A stretch of DNA of 64,000 nucleotides. It comes from Gilliamella apis. GTDB lineage: Bacteria; Pseudomonadota; Gammaproteobacteria; Enterobacterales; Orbaceae. How positions within the stretch are numbered: position 1 is the stretch's first letter; the number at the start of each line of letters is the position of its first letter. Of the stretch, positions 49,011-59,634 are shown piece by piece. The notes beneath the pieces were generated by a model. That model saw only the letters and a program-made list of their open reading frames with translations, did not search any database and was not told the DNA's origin. The stretch is taken from NCBI RefSeq assembly GCF_030758615.1, contig NZ_CP132381.1, positions 2,604,001 to 2,668,000 on the forward strand. Direction: 5' to 3'. Both the position numbers and the translations under genes were made by a program.

Positions 49011-51128
49011 TTATAATTTATAACTAGCAGTTAATAAGAAAGCTCGAGGCGTGCCCGGCATACTACTTGATCGCCAATACTCTTTACCCAATAAATTAGT
49101 TACCGCTAAGGTTACATCAACAGATCGTGTTTGATAACCAACTGCCGCATTCCATGTTCCATAACCAGCACGTTTAACCAGATTTTTATCATCGTTATAC
49201 ATCGAGCCTTTATAATTGAATTCTACTTCGGTAAACCAATTTTCGTAAGGTAAATAACGAACACCAATATGACCACTATGTTTGGCTGTGTTAGATAAAT
49301 ACTTACCTTTATTATCAGGTGTTTTTTTATCTTTATTAACTTTGGCCTGTTGATAACCAATGCCACTATTGAGATACCAATTTTTACTCAATTGTCCTAT
49401 TGCACTTAATTCTATACCTTGGCTTCGATCACTACCTCTAACCTGCCAATTATAAGGGTCATTGACGGCATCTGGTTGATAACGAACATTATACAGTTCA
49501 AGGTCATAGAGGGCGATTTGAGAAGATAGCTTATCATTAAACCAATCGCTCTTAATTCCGACTTCATACTGGCGCGAATATTGAGGTTTGTCATCATAAA
49601 CCGTCTTAGAGTCAGTAGCAATGGTAATCAGGCCTCGTCCCCCATAAGGTGCAAAATTTTTACTATAAGAAGCATAAAAACTTTGTGACGCTATTGGTTG
49701 CCAAATTAATCCTACCCGTGGACTTAAAGAGTGACCATCATAAGAACGACTTTGTTGATTTAATTTATTATCCGAAGCAAATTCATACTTATCATAACGT
49801 AATCCTGCCAGTAATTTCCATTGTTCAGTAAAACTAATGAGATCTTGCCAATATAATCCTTTAGATGTAGCTTTATGATTTGTCTTAGTACTTAATTTAT
49901 TGTAACGAGGCTTTTTAGAGTTCCAGTGAGGATGAAACGGATCAATCACTTCTGGATATTCACTAGTTAAAGCTAATCTAGGTTGTCGTTTTTCAATATT
50001 ATATTCAATTCCGATTAGCATATCATGACCAATACTTGCTGTATCAAATTTACCCGCTAAATCAAGCGTATTACTATAGGTTTTGTTTGAGGTTTCTTGC
50101 CATGCTCGACGGAATTTCAATTTACCTTGGTAGTTACAAGAGGTATTTCTACTAGTTTTTCCATTCAGATCACAATAAGTACCCGCATAAAGATGGTCAA
50201 AATTTTGATCAGCTTTACGATACATATTCGTTAATTTGATAGACCAATTATGATTGAATTGATATCCCATTACCGAACGTAATGAATTAAAATTATCTTT
50301 GACATAGTCATCTGGATGCGCATAAGCGGTTTTAATCGAAACACCTTTAGGTAAATCATAATAAGCTGGAGCCCGATCTGGTTTACGCCATAATTTATCA
50401 TTAGTATATTGTACTAACCAATTAAAGCCTTCCAAATTATCATACAATAAACTTGGAGAAATCATTGTATCTCGTTGTTTAATACCTTTACGAAAACTTT
50501 TATCCGATTGATGATCAATGGTCATTCGTACCGCAAGCTTATCATGTAAAACATGATTAATATCTACCATTCCACCATATTTATCCCAAGATCCACCACG
50601 TATACTTAATGTCGTTGGTGAATCAAAGTTGGCTTGTTTACTGATCATATTTATTATTCCGCCACCAGAACCTCGACCGTAGAGTACCGATGCAGGACCT
50701 TTTAATACTTCAATTCGCTCAATATTAGCGGTACTTTGCCTAACCTGTCCGCTTGCACGAACACCATCTCGGTAAATATCACCAGAACTTGCGGAAAAGC
50801 CTCTAATTTTTATGCCTTCATCCCGCATATCATAGGTTGCATCTACACCAGGCAATTTATTGACAATAACACTTAGGTCGTTTTGTCCATAAATTTTCTC
50901 TTGTTCAAGATTAACCGAATTGATCGTTTGTGGTATATCCTTAATATCAAAGGATGTTTTAGTTGCTGTTGATGATTTTTTTATGCGCTGATCATTATTA
51001 TCCTTAATAGTTGCGACAACTTTCATAGTTTCAATTTCATTATCATCATTAACTTTTTCTTGGGCGTTAACTATAAAAGCTGATGAGCCCAATATACAAG
51101 GTAAGACTAATTGATTAACTAATTTCAT
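49011..51128 (-). CDS. TonB-dependent siderophore receptor (FhuA/FiuA-like)
   Basis: 705-residue outer-membrane receptor. It has a signal peptide (about residues 1-22, ending VNA) and a TonB-box-like ETMKVVAT near 33. The plug domain holds IPQTINSVNLEQEKI, RGFSASSGDIYRDGVRASGQ and IERIEVLKGPASVLYGRGSG, then GGIINMISK. The 22-stranded barrel ends in the aromatic signature AFLLTASYKL. Plug motifs place it with ferric-hydroxamate or similar siderophore receptors, but the ligand is not certain. A Fur box about 55 bases upstream fits iron control. No tonB, exbBD or siderophore synthesis genes are nearby. Confidence 0.93.
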   Translation of the reverse strand: MKLVNQLVLPCILGSSAFIVNAQEKVNDDNEIETMKVVATIKDNNDQRIKKSSTATKTSFDIKDIPQTINSVNLEQEKIYGQNDLSVIVNKLPGVDATYDMRDEGIKIRGFSASSGDIYRDGVRASGQVRQSTANIERIEVLKGPASVLYGRGSGGGIINMISKQANFDSPTTLSIRGGSWDKYGGMVDINHVLHDKLAVRMTIDHQSDKSFRKGIKQRDTMISPSLLYDNLEGFNWLVQYTNDKLWRKPDRAPAYYDLPKGVSIKTAYAHPDDYVKDNFNSLRSVMGYQFNHNWSIKLTNMYRKADQNFDHLYAGTYCDLNGKTSRNTSCNYQGKLKFRRAWQETSNKTYSNTLDLAGKFDTASIGHDMLIGIEYNIEKRQPRLALTSEYPEVIDPFHPHWNSKKPRYNKLSTKTNHKATSKGLYWQDLISFTEQWKLLAGLRYDKYEFASDNKLNQQSRSYDGHSLSPRVGLIWQPIASQSFYASYSKNFAPYGGRGLITIATDSKTVYDDKPQYSRQYEVGIKSDWFNDKLSSQIALYDLELYNVRYQPDAVNDPYNWQVRGSDRSQGIELSAIGQLSKNWYLNSGIGYQQAKVNKDKKTPDNKGKYLSNTAKHSGHIGVRYLPYENWFTEVEFNYKGSMYNDDKNLVKRAGYGTWNAAVGYQTRSVDVTLAVTNLLGKEYWRSSSMPGTPRAFLLTASYKL

Positions 51129-51184
51129 TATTTTTCCTATTATTTGCTGTGTTATCTAATTAATTTCAAAATAACAACAAATAA

Positions 51185-51199
51185 TGATAATGATTATTA
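51185..51199 (-). promoter_or_regulatory. Fur box
   Basis: TGATAATGATTATTA matches the 7-1-7 Fur consensus TGATAATNATTATCA at 14 of 15 positions and continues in A/T-rich ATT repeats on both sides. It lies 57 bases before the receptor start, where the promoter is expected, so the receptor should be repressed by Fur with iron. Confidence 0.85.
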
Positions 51200-51629
51200 T
51201 TTACCTTTACAAATTATTTTATATTTTTTAACCAATTAAAAATGGTTATCAACTCATATATTATTGAAATTGTTTTATATTATTAGAAAATTTAATTAAT
51301 TTTAGTTAGGGTTCAATTTACTAGTTAAAGCAAGTTTTAGAAATGATAAAAATTGAATAAACGATAATGGAAATAATTCACACAAATTTGCCGAACGCCA
51401 GCGTTCTCATCGCTTCATCTATTGATTTTACTTGAGTTGCTTTTTTAGTGATGGAGAAGAAGTGGTGGGTCGTGAGCTAGATTATTCGACACATCCTGTG
51501 TCTCACCCTTTCAGTGCCAACACGTTGTGTTGTTCAAATTCGTTCCTGACGAATTTGTCGAACGCTAACGTTCTCATCGTTTTATCTATTAATTTTATTT
51601 GAGTTGCTTTTTATAGTGATGCAAAGAAG
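51200..51629. other. Intergenic region with tRNA-derived repeat and serial hairpins
   Basis: 51200-51384 shows nothing recognisable. From 51385 a 93-base segment duplicates the 3' end and flank of tRNA-Lys. Between the two copies three short perfect hairpins follow each other (51488-51502, 51518-51532, 51537-51555). Confidence 0.65.
51385..51477. repeat. 93-base direct repeat, copy 1, with tRNA-Lys 3' end
   Basis: 51385-51477 and 51552-51644 are clearly alike over their full 93 bases (both contain gttctcatcg, gttgcttttt and gaagtggtgggtcgtgagc). The second copy runs into the real tRNA-Lys gene; the first stops after the last 15 bases of the tRNA and continues with unrelated sequence. Each copy also holds a small hairpin (gaacg...cgttc). 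Confidence 0.85.
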
Positions 51630-51644
51630 TGGTGGGTCGTGAGC
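51552..51644. repeat. 93-base direct repeat, copy 2, overlapping tRNA-Lys
   Basis: Partner of the repeat at 51385-51477, shifted by 167 bases. Its right end is the 3' end of the functional tRNA-Lys gene. Confidence 0.85.
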
Positions 51645-51705
51645 GATTCGAACGCTCGACAAACGGATTAAAAGTCCGCTGCTCTACCGACTGAGCTAAC
51701 AACCC
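51630..51705 (-). tRNA. tRNA-Lys (TTT)
   Basis: On the minus strand the 76 bases start GGGTTGTTAGCTCAGTCGGT and fold as a cloverleaf. The anticodon loop is CTTTTAA with anticodon TTT. The T-arm is CGAGCGTTCGAATCGCTCG-like with TTCGAAT, and CCA is encoded. The acceptor stem is intact with one G-U pair. It lies downstream of cpoB on the same strand. Confidence 0.97.
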
Positions 51706-51840
51706 ATTTTGATAAGATAACTTCTGTGAAATTACTTTATGTTTCAAGCAATTTCGGGTTGCTATAATACTTATAATTGTAAAAGCACGCAACCCTTTTA
51801 TTGCTATTTTTATTCGATAGCTGGTTATTTATACACTTTG

Positions 51841-52572
51841 TTACAACGATGCTAGCTTTTTATTTGCTTGCTCAACCGCATTTTTGTCTTTAGCGTATTT
51901 ATTTATTACTTGTTGAAAAACAGCTTTAGCATTCTTTTTATCACCTTTATCAAGTAAGATAACACCTACTTTATAAAGACTATCTGCAGCTTTTGGTGAC
52001 GCAGGGAAATCTTTCACTACTGTTGCATAATAGAATGAAGCATCATCTTTTTGGCCTTTCTTATAACAAAGTTGACCAAGCCAATAGTTAACATTCGCAC
52101 GATAGTTGGTCTTTGGATAAGCTTTTAAGAAACTTTGAAAGGCAACAATAGCATTATCTGTTTGCTTGTCATCATTTATAAATTGCATAACAAAATTATA
52201 ATCAGCTTTATCATCTCCTGATGTCGTCCATCCAGATAGGTTTGAAGACGATTGCTCAGAACTTACAGCCGAATCAGAACTACTTTCTTGTGAGCCTGTA
52301 TTGGAATTATTTGCTGAGAAACCTGTACCATTAGCTATTTCTTGCAAAATCATTTTTTGACGTTCAATAGTTTGATTAAGTTGGTATCTTGTTTCTTCTA
52401 ATTGGCCACGAAGTGTATCTAAATCAGATTGTAGATCACTAATTTTTTGTTGATTCTGAATGATTAACTGCCCTTGAGCTTGTATTGTTCTATCAACATC
52501 AGAACTACCAGCAGCACAACCATAACCAGCAAACAAAAGAAATAAGGACAATGTGATTATTTTTTTATACAT
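51841..52572 (-). CDS. cpoB: Cell division coordinator CpoB (YbgF)
   Basis: Periplasmic protein that links outer-membrane constriction by Tol-Pal with PBP1B activity at division. The ATG at 52572 gives a 243-residue chain with a signal peptide (MYKKIITLSLFLLFAGYGCA). Next comes a trimerising coiled coil (about 25-80, with SDLQSDLDTLRGQLEETRYQ), then a Ser/Asn-rich linker and C-terminal TPR repeats (KADYNFVMQFINDDKQTDNA, NYWLGQLCYKKGQKDDASFY). An upstream in-frame start would add 20 residues with no function. It lies after pal, separated by a terminator. Its partner PBP1B (mrcB) is frame-disrupted nearby. Confidence 0.93.
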   Translation of the reverse strand: MYKKIITLSLFLLFAGYGCAAGSSDVDRTIQAQGQLIIQNQQKISDLQSDLDTLRGQLEETRYQLNQTIERQKMILQEIANGTGFSANNSNTGSQESSSDSAVSSEQSSSNLSGWTTSGDDKADYNFVMQFINDDKQTDNAIVAFQSFLKAYPKTNYRANVNYWLGQLCYKKGQKDDASFYYATVVKDFPASPKAADSLYKVGVILLDKGDKKNAKAVFQQVINKYAKDKNAVEQANKKLASL

Positions 52573-52602
52573 ATTATATAAACTCAACGTGAACATTGGA
52601 AA

Positions 52603-52629
52603 TAAAAAAACGGCTGATGATTCAGCCGT
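52603..52629 (-). terminator. Terminator between pal and cpoB
   Basis: ACGGCTGA (52610-52617) and TCAGCCGT (52622-52629) form a perfect stem with a four-base loop, followed on the minus strand by TTTTTTTATTT. It lies 13 bases after the pal stop and 31 before the cpoB start, so most transcripts probably end with pal. Confidence 0.85.
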
Positions 52630-52641
52630 CATTAGATGGGA

Positions 52642-53115
52642 TTAGTATCCAGCGTAAGTAACTACTGCACGACGGTTTTTAGCATAAGCTGCTTCGTTGT
52701 GACCTAATACTGCTGGTTTTTCTTTACCATAAGAAACGATTGATAGTTGTTCACCAGAAACACCATTACCTTGTAGGTAAGATTTAACTGCTGACGCACG
52801 ACGTTCACCTAAAGCGATATTATATTCTGGTGTACCACGCTCATCGGCATGACCTTCAATAATAACATTTAAGTTAGTTGAACGAATAAATACAGCATGT
52901 GCATTTAATAATGTTTCATATTCTGCTTTAACATTGTATTTATCATAATCAAAATAAACAGTGTTAATTTGTTGTAGTTTTTGAAGTTGCTCTAAAGCTT
53001 CTTTTGATAAAGTGCCGTTACCACCTGCAGTGCTGCTGCTGTTTGATGAACATGCTGTCACAGCGATTAATGGTAAAGCAACCGCAGCTACTTTAAGAAA
53101 TTTAGAAAATTGCAT
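52642..53115 (-). CDS. pal: Peptidoglycan-associated lipoprotein Pal
   Basis: Outer-membrane lipoprotein anchoring the Tol-Pal system to peptidoglycan. The signal ends with the lipobox VTAC, so Cys22 is acylated. A Ser-rich linker follows, then the OmpA-like domain with [40 protein letters not shown] and [16 protein letters not shown]. Length is 157 residues. It lies downstream of tolB with a 163-base gap and ends at a strong hairpin. Confidence 0.97.
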   Translation of the reverse strand: MQFSKFLKVAAVALPLIAVTACSSNSSSTAGGNGTLSKEALEQLQKLQQINTVYFDYDKYNVKAEYETLLNAHAVFIRSTNLNVIIEGHADERGTPEYNIALGERRASAVKSYLQGNGVSGEQLSIVSYGKEKPAVLGHNEAAYAKNRRAVVTYAGY

Positions 53116-53278
53116 TGTATTAACTCCTTTTTTTAAATAAATTTACTTATTTTTATACATCTAACCGACTTAACAGTAACACTTGTTACTAACTAGAAAG
53201 ATTAGATGTATATATTATAACGACCTTCACATTTACACAATTTTAATAATGTTATTATTGCCCAAAAATTAGTCGTTC

Positions 53279-54577
53279 TTATAAATAAGGTGACCACGAA
53301 GGGAATTTCACTTGCCCATCTGTCGCTGGTAACCTTGCTTTAAAATTACCATCAGTAGAAACAAGATTCAAAATTGTACCTAAACCTTGTGAAGAACTGT
53401 AGATAATCATAGTGCCATTTGGAGCAATACTCGGTGTTTCATCTAGAAAAGTATCGGTCAATCGTTGATATGTATTAGTTTCTACATCATATCGAGTAAT
53501 ATGTTGCTCACCATTATTAGTAGAAATAACAGCAATAAACTTGCCATCTGGAGATACGCGAGCATTTTGATTTTGGGTATTATCCCAAGTTACCCGTTGC
53601 GATGCTCCACTACTAATATTAATTGAATAAAGTTGCGGACGTCCTGCCTGGTCAGAGGTATAAACTATGGTTTGATTATCTGGCATCCAAGAAGGTTCTG
53701 TATCGTTACTACGTCCAGATGTAATTTGGGTAATCTTTTTAGAACTCAAATTCATCATATATAAATTTAAACTCCCACCTTTTGATAAAGCAAAAGCTAA
53801 TTTACTACCATCAGGCGAAAATGCTGGTGCACCGTTATGTTGTGGGAATGAAGCAATAGTTTCAACTGCGCCACTGTCTAACGTCTTTAAGACTAAAGCA
53901 GAACGACCACTTTCAAAAGTTACGTAAGCTAACTTTTTACCATCAGGAGACCAGGTTGGTGACATTAGTGGCTCTTTAGAACGATGCACAGTAATTTGAT
54001 CATAACCATCGTAATCTGATACACGCAATTCATGGGTATAAGGTCCTTTATTGTTTTTTACCACATAAGCAATACGTGTTCTAAATGCACCTTTAATACC
54101 AGTTAATGCTTCAAAGATTTCATCACTTGCTGTATGAGAAGCATAACGTAACCAGCGTTTTTCTATAGAAAATTGATTTTCTGCTAATACTGAACCAGGG
54201 CGATCAACAGTATCAACTAGTTGATAAGTTATAAGATATTTTCCTGATACATCTGGTTGAATTGATCCCACTACAACAGCAGAAATACCCATATTACTCC
54301 AAACACTAGGATTAACTTCCGATGCAGTAGTTGGCTTTTGTGGCATTGCTGCCACATCAATAGGATTAAATTTACCACTATTACGTAAATCGGATGCAAC
54401 AATATTATCTACAAATTGGGGAGGTTCTCCGCTACCAGTCCATTTAAATGGTACGATAGCAATTGGCTTTGCTGAACTGACACCATCAGTAATTACAATT
54501 CTAACTTCAGCTGTAGCCATCATTGTTGATAATAAAACAAAACAAGCTATCAAAAAGCGAGAAGCAAATTTGATCAT
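53279..54577 (-). CDS. tolB: Tol-Pal system protein TolB
   Basis: Periplasmic beta-propeller that releases Pal from peptidoglycan when engaged by TolA. The ATG at 54577 with AAGGAA upstream gives 432 residues and a proper signal peptide ([20 protein letters not shown], ending ATA); the ATG ten codons earlier is unlikely. The N-terminal domain has [10 protein letters not shown]. The propeller repeats read [36 protein letters not shown] and [16 protein letters not shown]. tolQ, tolR and tolA are not upstream, unlike E. coli. Confidence 0.97.
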   Translation of the reverse strand: MIKFASRFLIACFVLLSTMMATAEVRIVITDGVSSAKPIAIVPFKWTGSGEPPQFVDNIVASDLRNSGKFNPIDVAAMPQKPTTASEVNPSVWSNMGISAVVVGSIQPDVSGKYLITYQLVDTVDRPGSVLAENQFSIEKRWLRYASHTASDEIFEALTGIKGAFRTRIAYVVKNNKGPYTHELRVSDYDGYDQITVHRSKEPLMSPTWSPDGKKLAYVTFESGRSALVLKTLDSGAVETIASFPQHNGAPAFSPDGSKLAFALSKGGSLNLYMMNLSSKKITQITSGRSNDTEPSWMPDNQTIVYTSDQAGRPQLYSINISSGASQRVTWDNTQNQNARVSPDGKFIAVISTNNGEQHITRYDVETNTYQRLTDTFLDETPSIAPNGTMIIYSSSQGLGTILNLVSTDGNFKARLPATDGQVKFPSWSPYL

Positions 54578-54974
54578 CTTAAATTCCTTAATCAAAGCGA
54601 AATACACTAGGTTAAAATAGACTTAACCCCATATAAAGAAAAGTAAAAGTATTTTAAAATTAAACTGTTACAGTTAATTTATAACAGATACTATGCTTTA
54701 AAAAAATAGTTAATTTTACAGCGAGAAAGATAGCCGATATTGTGTAACAAGTCCATAGCCTTTTGAGTAAAAAAGATTTTTTTAATTTATACTATTATAT
54801 TCTTTTTAAATCCATAAATAAATTGTTTATTATCTATACTATTTAGAAATAAACTAAGTTAAAAGTGGTTAATAAGTATTTTATATAATTTATAACTAAA
54901 AAGAGTTGAATTTACATTACTATTCAATAAGTAAAAAATTATTAGGAAAGAAAAATATAAGTAATTTTTATCTA
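54578..54974. other. Intergenic region between tolB and mutM
   Basis: About 400 AT-rich bases upstream of tolB (-) and downstream of mutM (-). No remnant of tolA, tolR or tolQ, no stable RNA and no repeat was recognised. The tolB promoter presumably lies here. Confidence 0.6.
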
Positions 54975-55784
54975 TTATTTTTGGCAGTTTTCACAATAAA
55001 AAGTGTTACGTTGTCCTATTCTATTAGACTTAATATTAGATTGGCAAATTAAGCATTGCTCACCTTCTCGGCCATATACTTGGAGGTTTTGAACAAAATA
55101 CCCCGGCTTACCATCAGATTGAACAAAATCTTTAAGCGTCGTCCCGCCTTGTTCTATAGATTTCGTAAGTACCAGCTTGATTGCTGTGACTAATCGTTCA
55201 CATTCGACTAATGTTAAGCTACTAACTTTTCGATTTGGATTAATTTTTGCCAAAAACAATGATTCTGAAGCATAAATATTACCAACACCGACAACAATAT
55301 GATTATCCATAATCCAACTTTTGATTGGTATTTTTCGATTGTTAGCTTTTTCAAATAAATAATTAGCTGAAAAATCATCTGTTAGTGGTTCTGGTCCCAA
55401 TTGCTTCAATTGAGGTAATTCTTCAATAGAGTGAGTCCATAGCCATGATCCAAAACGTCTTGGATCGGTATATCTTAATCTCACTCCATTCACTAATACT
55501 AAATCGACATGATCATGTTTAGCCGGTGGTTGATTTGTCTCTAATATCCGTAAACTACCAGACATTCCCAAATGAATGACAATCCAATCATGAGTCAATT
55601 GTAATAACAGATATTTGGCACGCCTTTTAACATCTACTATCACTTGCCCTAGAGTATTGTTAATTGTTTCATCTATGGGCCAACGAAGCTTTGGATTTCG
55701 GACAATAATCTGCTCAATAGTTTGGCCTTTTAAATAAGGTAAAATACCTCGTCGACTTGTCTCAACTTCAGGTAATTCAGGCAT
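54975..55784 (-). CDS. mutM: Formamidopyrimidine-DNA glycosylase MutM (Fpg)
   Basis: Base-excision enzyme removing 8-oxoguanine. The N-terminal catalytic PELPEVE (Pro1 after Met removal, Glu2) is followed by the catalytic Lys in [10 protein letters not shown] near 57. The helix-two-turn-helix region has [20 protein letters not shown]. The C-terminal zinc finger holds CLICQSN and the terminal CENCQK. It is 269 residues, as in E. coli. It follows the mrcB locus by 13 bases. Confidence 0.97.
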   Translation of the reverse strand: MPELPEVETSRRGILPYLKGQTIEQIIVRNPKLRWPIDETINNTLGQVIVDVKRRAKYLLLQLTHDWIVIHLGMSGSLRILETNQPPAKHDHVDLVLVNGVRLRYTDPRRFGSWLWTHSIEELPQLKQLGPEPLTDDFSANYLFEKANNRKIPIKSWIMDNHIVVGVGNIYASESLFLAKINPNRKVSSLTLVECERLVTAIKLVLTKSIEQGGTTLKDFVQSDGKPGYFVQNLQVYGREGEQCLICQSNIKSNRIGQRNTFYCENCQK

Positions 55785-55797
55785 ATAATAACCTCAT

Positions 55798-58121
55798 TTA
55801 ATTATTTAACAAATCTGTCACCCAACTTGGCGCTTGTTGATTAGATGTAGCTTGAGGACTACCCGAACATAAACTTTGAGGATTGATTGTCCATGCAGGC
55901 AAACTACGTACACCACCGCCATTACACTGCCATTGACCATTACTATCAATAGGTACCATAAATATATTTTGCGGTACGGGAAGTTGTAACCTTTTTGGTG
56001 GATTATTTTGTAAGTATTCACTATATATTTTTAAGGCACCCGTTGCACCGGTTAATTTCATTGGAGAATGATCATCGAGACCGATCCAAACTACAGCGAC
56101 ATTTTTACCATCAATTCCAGTAAACCAGCTATCGCGGGAATCATTACTGGTCCCTGTTTTCGCTGCTAAATTAAATGATCCATATTTAGCTTTTAGTGAA
56201 CGCGATGTTCCCGATTCAACTACTTGTTGCATCGCATAAGTCGTCAAATAAGCTGATTGTTGAGAAACCGCTTGAATTTGTTGTGGATAATTTTGATAAA
56301 CAAGTTCACCCTTGTCGGATAAAACATATCTTAAAATTGTTAATGGTGCCCGTTGACCATTATTAGTAATAGTTTGGAACATCTGTGCGGTTTCTAAAGG
56401 CGTTAACTCTAGAGCACCCAATAATCTTGATGGTAAATTCGGAATACGATCTTGAGGTACACCCAATGCTTGTAAAGTATTCTTGGTTGCATCTAAACCT
56501 AATCCCATCCCTAAATTAACGGTAGGAACATTAAGAGAAAGGGCTAACGCATCAATTAACATTACTTTATCGCGAAACTTGCGGTCAAAATTCTTTGGTT
56601 GCCAATAACTACCATTATCCAACTTTATTGATAATGGACTGTCATCAAGCCAACTATTAAGCTGATAACGCCCCGGTTGGCCTAATGCGGTTAAGTAAGT
56701 CGATGGTTTTGCAAGTGAACCAATTGCTCGTCTTGTTAGCCACGCGCGGTTATAACCAGGATAACGAGGCTCAGCACTACCAATAATAGCACGAATTTCA
56801 CCTGTTTCACGGCTGACAATGACCATTGCCGTTTGTAAATCTTTATTCGTCGATTTGCGTAAATTTTCAATTTCATTGGTTACAGATTGTTCAGCTGCAG
56901 CTTGAGCAACCGGATCAAAGGTGGTGAAAATTTTCATACCGGAAAGGTGATCCGCTTTATCACCTAACTGTTTTCTCAGCTCGCTACGCACAACTTGCAT
57001 AAATGCAGGTTGTGGAGATATTACCCCCCTTTTGGTAAAACGGAAAGAGGACGTTGACTGAGTAAGTTGAATAACTCCTCATCAATAATCCCTTGTTGTT
57101 CAGCAAGCTTTAAGACAACATTACGGCGTTCAATCACTTGTTGTGGTTGAGTCCAAGGATTATAGTATGAAGCACCTTTTACCATCCCCACTAATACAGC
57201 TTGTTGATCTAATGTCAATTCATTAACTGGGCGTCCAAAGTAATAAAGACTGGCTAATGGAAAGCCATGGATCTCTTCACTACCAGCTTGCCCTAGATAA
57301 ACCTCATTGAGGTAAAGTTCTAAAATACGTTCTTTACTATAACGAGCATCTAAAATTATAGCCATATATGCTTCACGTATTTTACGGCTTAAGCTTCTTT
57401 CATTAGTCAAAAAAAGGTTTTTAACTGTTTGTTGGGTTAATGTGCTACCACCTTCGGTTCGGCCGGTGGTTAAATTGACAAAAATAGCCCGTCCAATTGA
57501 ATATAAACTTACACCATGATGGTCATAAAAACGTTTATCTTCAGTTGCAATTAAGGTTTTTATTAACGAATCAGAAAACTCTTTTAACGGGACAAAAAGT
57601 CGTTGTTCACCGTTAGGTGAATGCATCATAGTTATTAATTTAGGATCTATTTTAAGTAAGCCAAAGTCACGACCAGTATCTAAATTAGATATACGATCAA
57701 TTCTGTTATCATAAAAAGTAATTCTGACTCGAAAAGCTTGCTCTTCACCATCAGGGAAAGTAAATGGTCGTCGATAAATTTCTACAGCATCGTTTTGGAC
57801 AATAAATTCACCAGGACGAGTTGCTTTACTATCTTGTTGACGATATTGTGCACCTTTTAACAGCGTAACAACATCACTCAGGCTATAATCACTATCAGGT
57901 TCAAGATCTACAATTTGCCCATACACAGCAGCCGGTAATTCCCAGACATTACCATCGATGCGTTCTTTAATTTGTTGATCTAAATAAATTCCATAAACAA
58001 CAGTTACTGCAACAAATATAAGAAATAACTTAAATAGTAACCACCAGACACGGCGCCACCATGATTTGTTATTTTTCTTCGAAATTTTTTTAGTAGATGT
58101 CTTTTTCGTTGTTTTTTTCAA
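55798..58121 (-). pseudogene. mrcB: Penicillin-binding protein 1B, mrcB, disrupted by a frameshift at a G6 tract
   Basis: Two adjacent frames make one PBP1B. The first (to 57021) has the membrane anchor, the UB2H domain (LPAAVYGQIVDLEPD) and the glycosyltransferase motifs ATEDKRFYDHHGVSLYSIGR and GGSTLTQQTVKNLF, ending LSVLPKGG then TAA. The second (57000-55798) starts MQVVRSELRKQLGDKADHLS and has the transpeptidase motifs SLAK, SLN and KTGT. One extra G in the run of six (57024-57029) would restore VISPQPAFMQVV across the junction, as in E. coli. A TTG at 58121 with AGGTG upstream is the likely start; an ATG at 58199 is possible. All catalytic motifs survive, so a sequencing error or slippage is possible. 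Confidence 0.88.
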
Positions 58122-58244
58122 ACTGCACCTGATATTTATGTTAAATAAAACTGTCTTATGATAGCACAACTTTTTTCTGATGCATTGGCCTTCTTTCACA
58201 TAAGAATTTTTAGTTTAAATAATGGATTTGAAGACAAAAATCAG

Positions 58245-59606
58245 TTAAAAACTAAGTTTAGGTTTAATATTTTTAACTTTTTCAATAAATGCTTTCTTAG
58301 ATTTACCTGTTAAACCTTCATTAATTGGCAAACTAGCAGTTAATGGATTAACTGGTTTGTTATTGATATGTAATTCAAAATGTAAATGAGGTCCTGTCGA
58401 ACGCCCTGTATTACCTGACAAACCAATTTTATCGCCTTGTTTAACTTGTTGTCCTGGTTTTACTAAAATTTTATCCAGATGCATATAAGCTGTCATATAT
58501 TGCCTACCATGTCGAATAGCAACATAGTTACCGGCAGAACCGCTATATTTTGCAATAACAACTTCACCATTACCAACCGATAAAACAGGTGTTCCTCGAG
58601 ATACAGCGAAATCAACACCATTATGTGCTGTAACTATCCCTGTAACTGGATTTACCCGGCGTGGATTAAATCCTGATGATACGCGAGCTTGTTTAGCTAA
58701 AGGATAACGGAAAAAACTTTGAGATAAACTACTTGCATTAATATCATAGTATTTACCATCATCAGCCAAAATAGCGTAATAATCTTTAGTTCCATTTTTA
58801 ATCCGAACACCAAGAAGTTTGCTATTAGATAATCTTTTACCATGCATTTCACGTGACAAATATACAGCAAATTTATCTCCGACTTTTAAACGGCGAAAAT
58901 CCAATCGCCATTGCAAGGCGCGAGTAATAATACCGATTTCATTGCTTGTCAAACCGGCTTTACGTGCATCAGCTACAAAACTCGTTTTAAGATCACCAGT
59001 AATGACAACATTTTCGGATGTACCTTCTATAGTTTCAGAACTTTCTATAAATTTATTACCTGACTTTTCAAAAATACGAACGTTATTGCTCGATATTGTC
59101 CAATTGAAAGTTAATAAATTATGGTTGTCATCAGTTGTCCAGCTTACTTGCTGGCCAATTCTTAAATTGGCCAGCTGTTTAAATTTACTTGTTAACTGTA
59201 AAATGTCATTTTTATTAACATTATAACGAAATAAAATATCGTGTAATGTATCTCCACGTGCAATGGTATATTGTACAGTATTATCTTTTTCTTCAGAGAT
59301 ATCATCTAATTCATCTTTAGCTATAGCATCTTCTGGAACATCGGATGATTCGGTAACATTTTCCGATTTTGATTTATCACCAACCATATCTATTCGACCA
59401 TCACCAATAACAACTGATGATGTTGACGTATCTGTCACTGTGGTTTGCGCTTGTGAATTTAACGGAACATATACTGTACGATCTAGATTTAAAGGACGCC
59501 ACAATATAGTTACTAAAATCACAACAACAAGGACGCCTAATATTGAAAAATAAGGAATCTTCAACTTATTTTTTTCATTATCAGGGGATTTAATCTGCTG
59601 TACCAA
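58245..59606 (-). CDS. mepM: Murein DD-endopeptidase, MepM-like (OapA/LysM + M23)
   Basis: 453 residues anchored by an N-terminal helix (YFSILGVLVVVILVTILW). A LysM-like segment near 110-155 reads TVQYTIARGDTLHDILFRYN and LANLRIGQQVSW. The OapA-like middle is followed by the M23 zinc peptidase (about 320-420) with HNGVDFAVSRGTPVLSVGNG, the YVAIRHG segment and the GPHLHFELH ligand motif, so the zinc site is complete. MepM cleaves D-Ala-mDAP cross-links so the wall can grow. It lies between znuA and mrcB, near znuA as in E. coli. Confidence 0.92.
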   Translation of the reverse strand: MVQQIKSPDNEKNKLKIPYFSILGVLVVVILVTILWRPLNLDRTVYVPLNSQAQTTVTDTSTSSVVIGDGRIDMVGDKSKSENVTESSDVPEDAIAKDELDDISEEKDNTVQYTIARGDTLHDILFRYNVNKNDILQLTSKFKQLANLRIGQQVSWTTDDNHNLLTFNWTISSNNVRIFEKSGNKFIESSETIEGTSENVVITGDLKTSFVADARKAGLTSNEIGIITRALQWRLDFRRLKVGDKFAVYLSREMHGKRLSNSKLLGVRIKNGTKDYYAILADDGKYYDINASSLSQSFFRYPLAKQARVSSGFNPRRVNPVTGIVTAHNGVDFAVSRGTPVLSVGNGEVVIAKYSGSAGNYVAIRHGRQYMTAYMHLDKILVKPGQQVKQGDKIGLSGNTGRSTGPHLHFELHINNKPVNPLTASLPINEGLTGKSKKAFIEKVKNIKPKLSF

Positions 59607-59634
59607 AATTAACCTTAACTATTTATTATCTAAA

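Noticed and set aside
54578..54974. A degenerate tolA/tolR remnant upstream of tolB
   Set aside because: No frame gave recognisable Tol sequence; the region is simply AT-rich.
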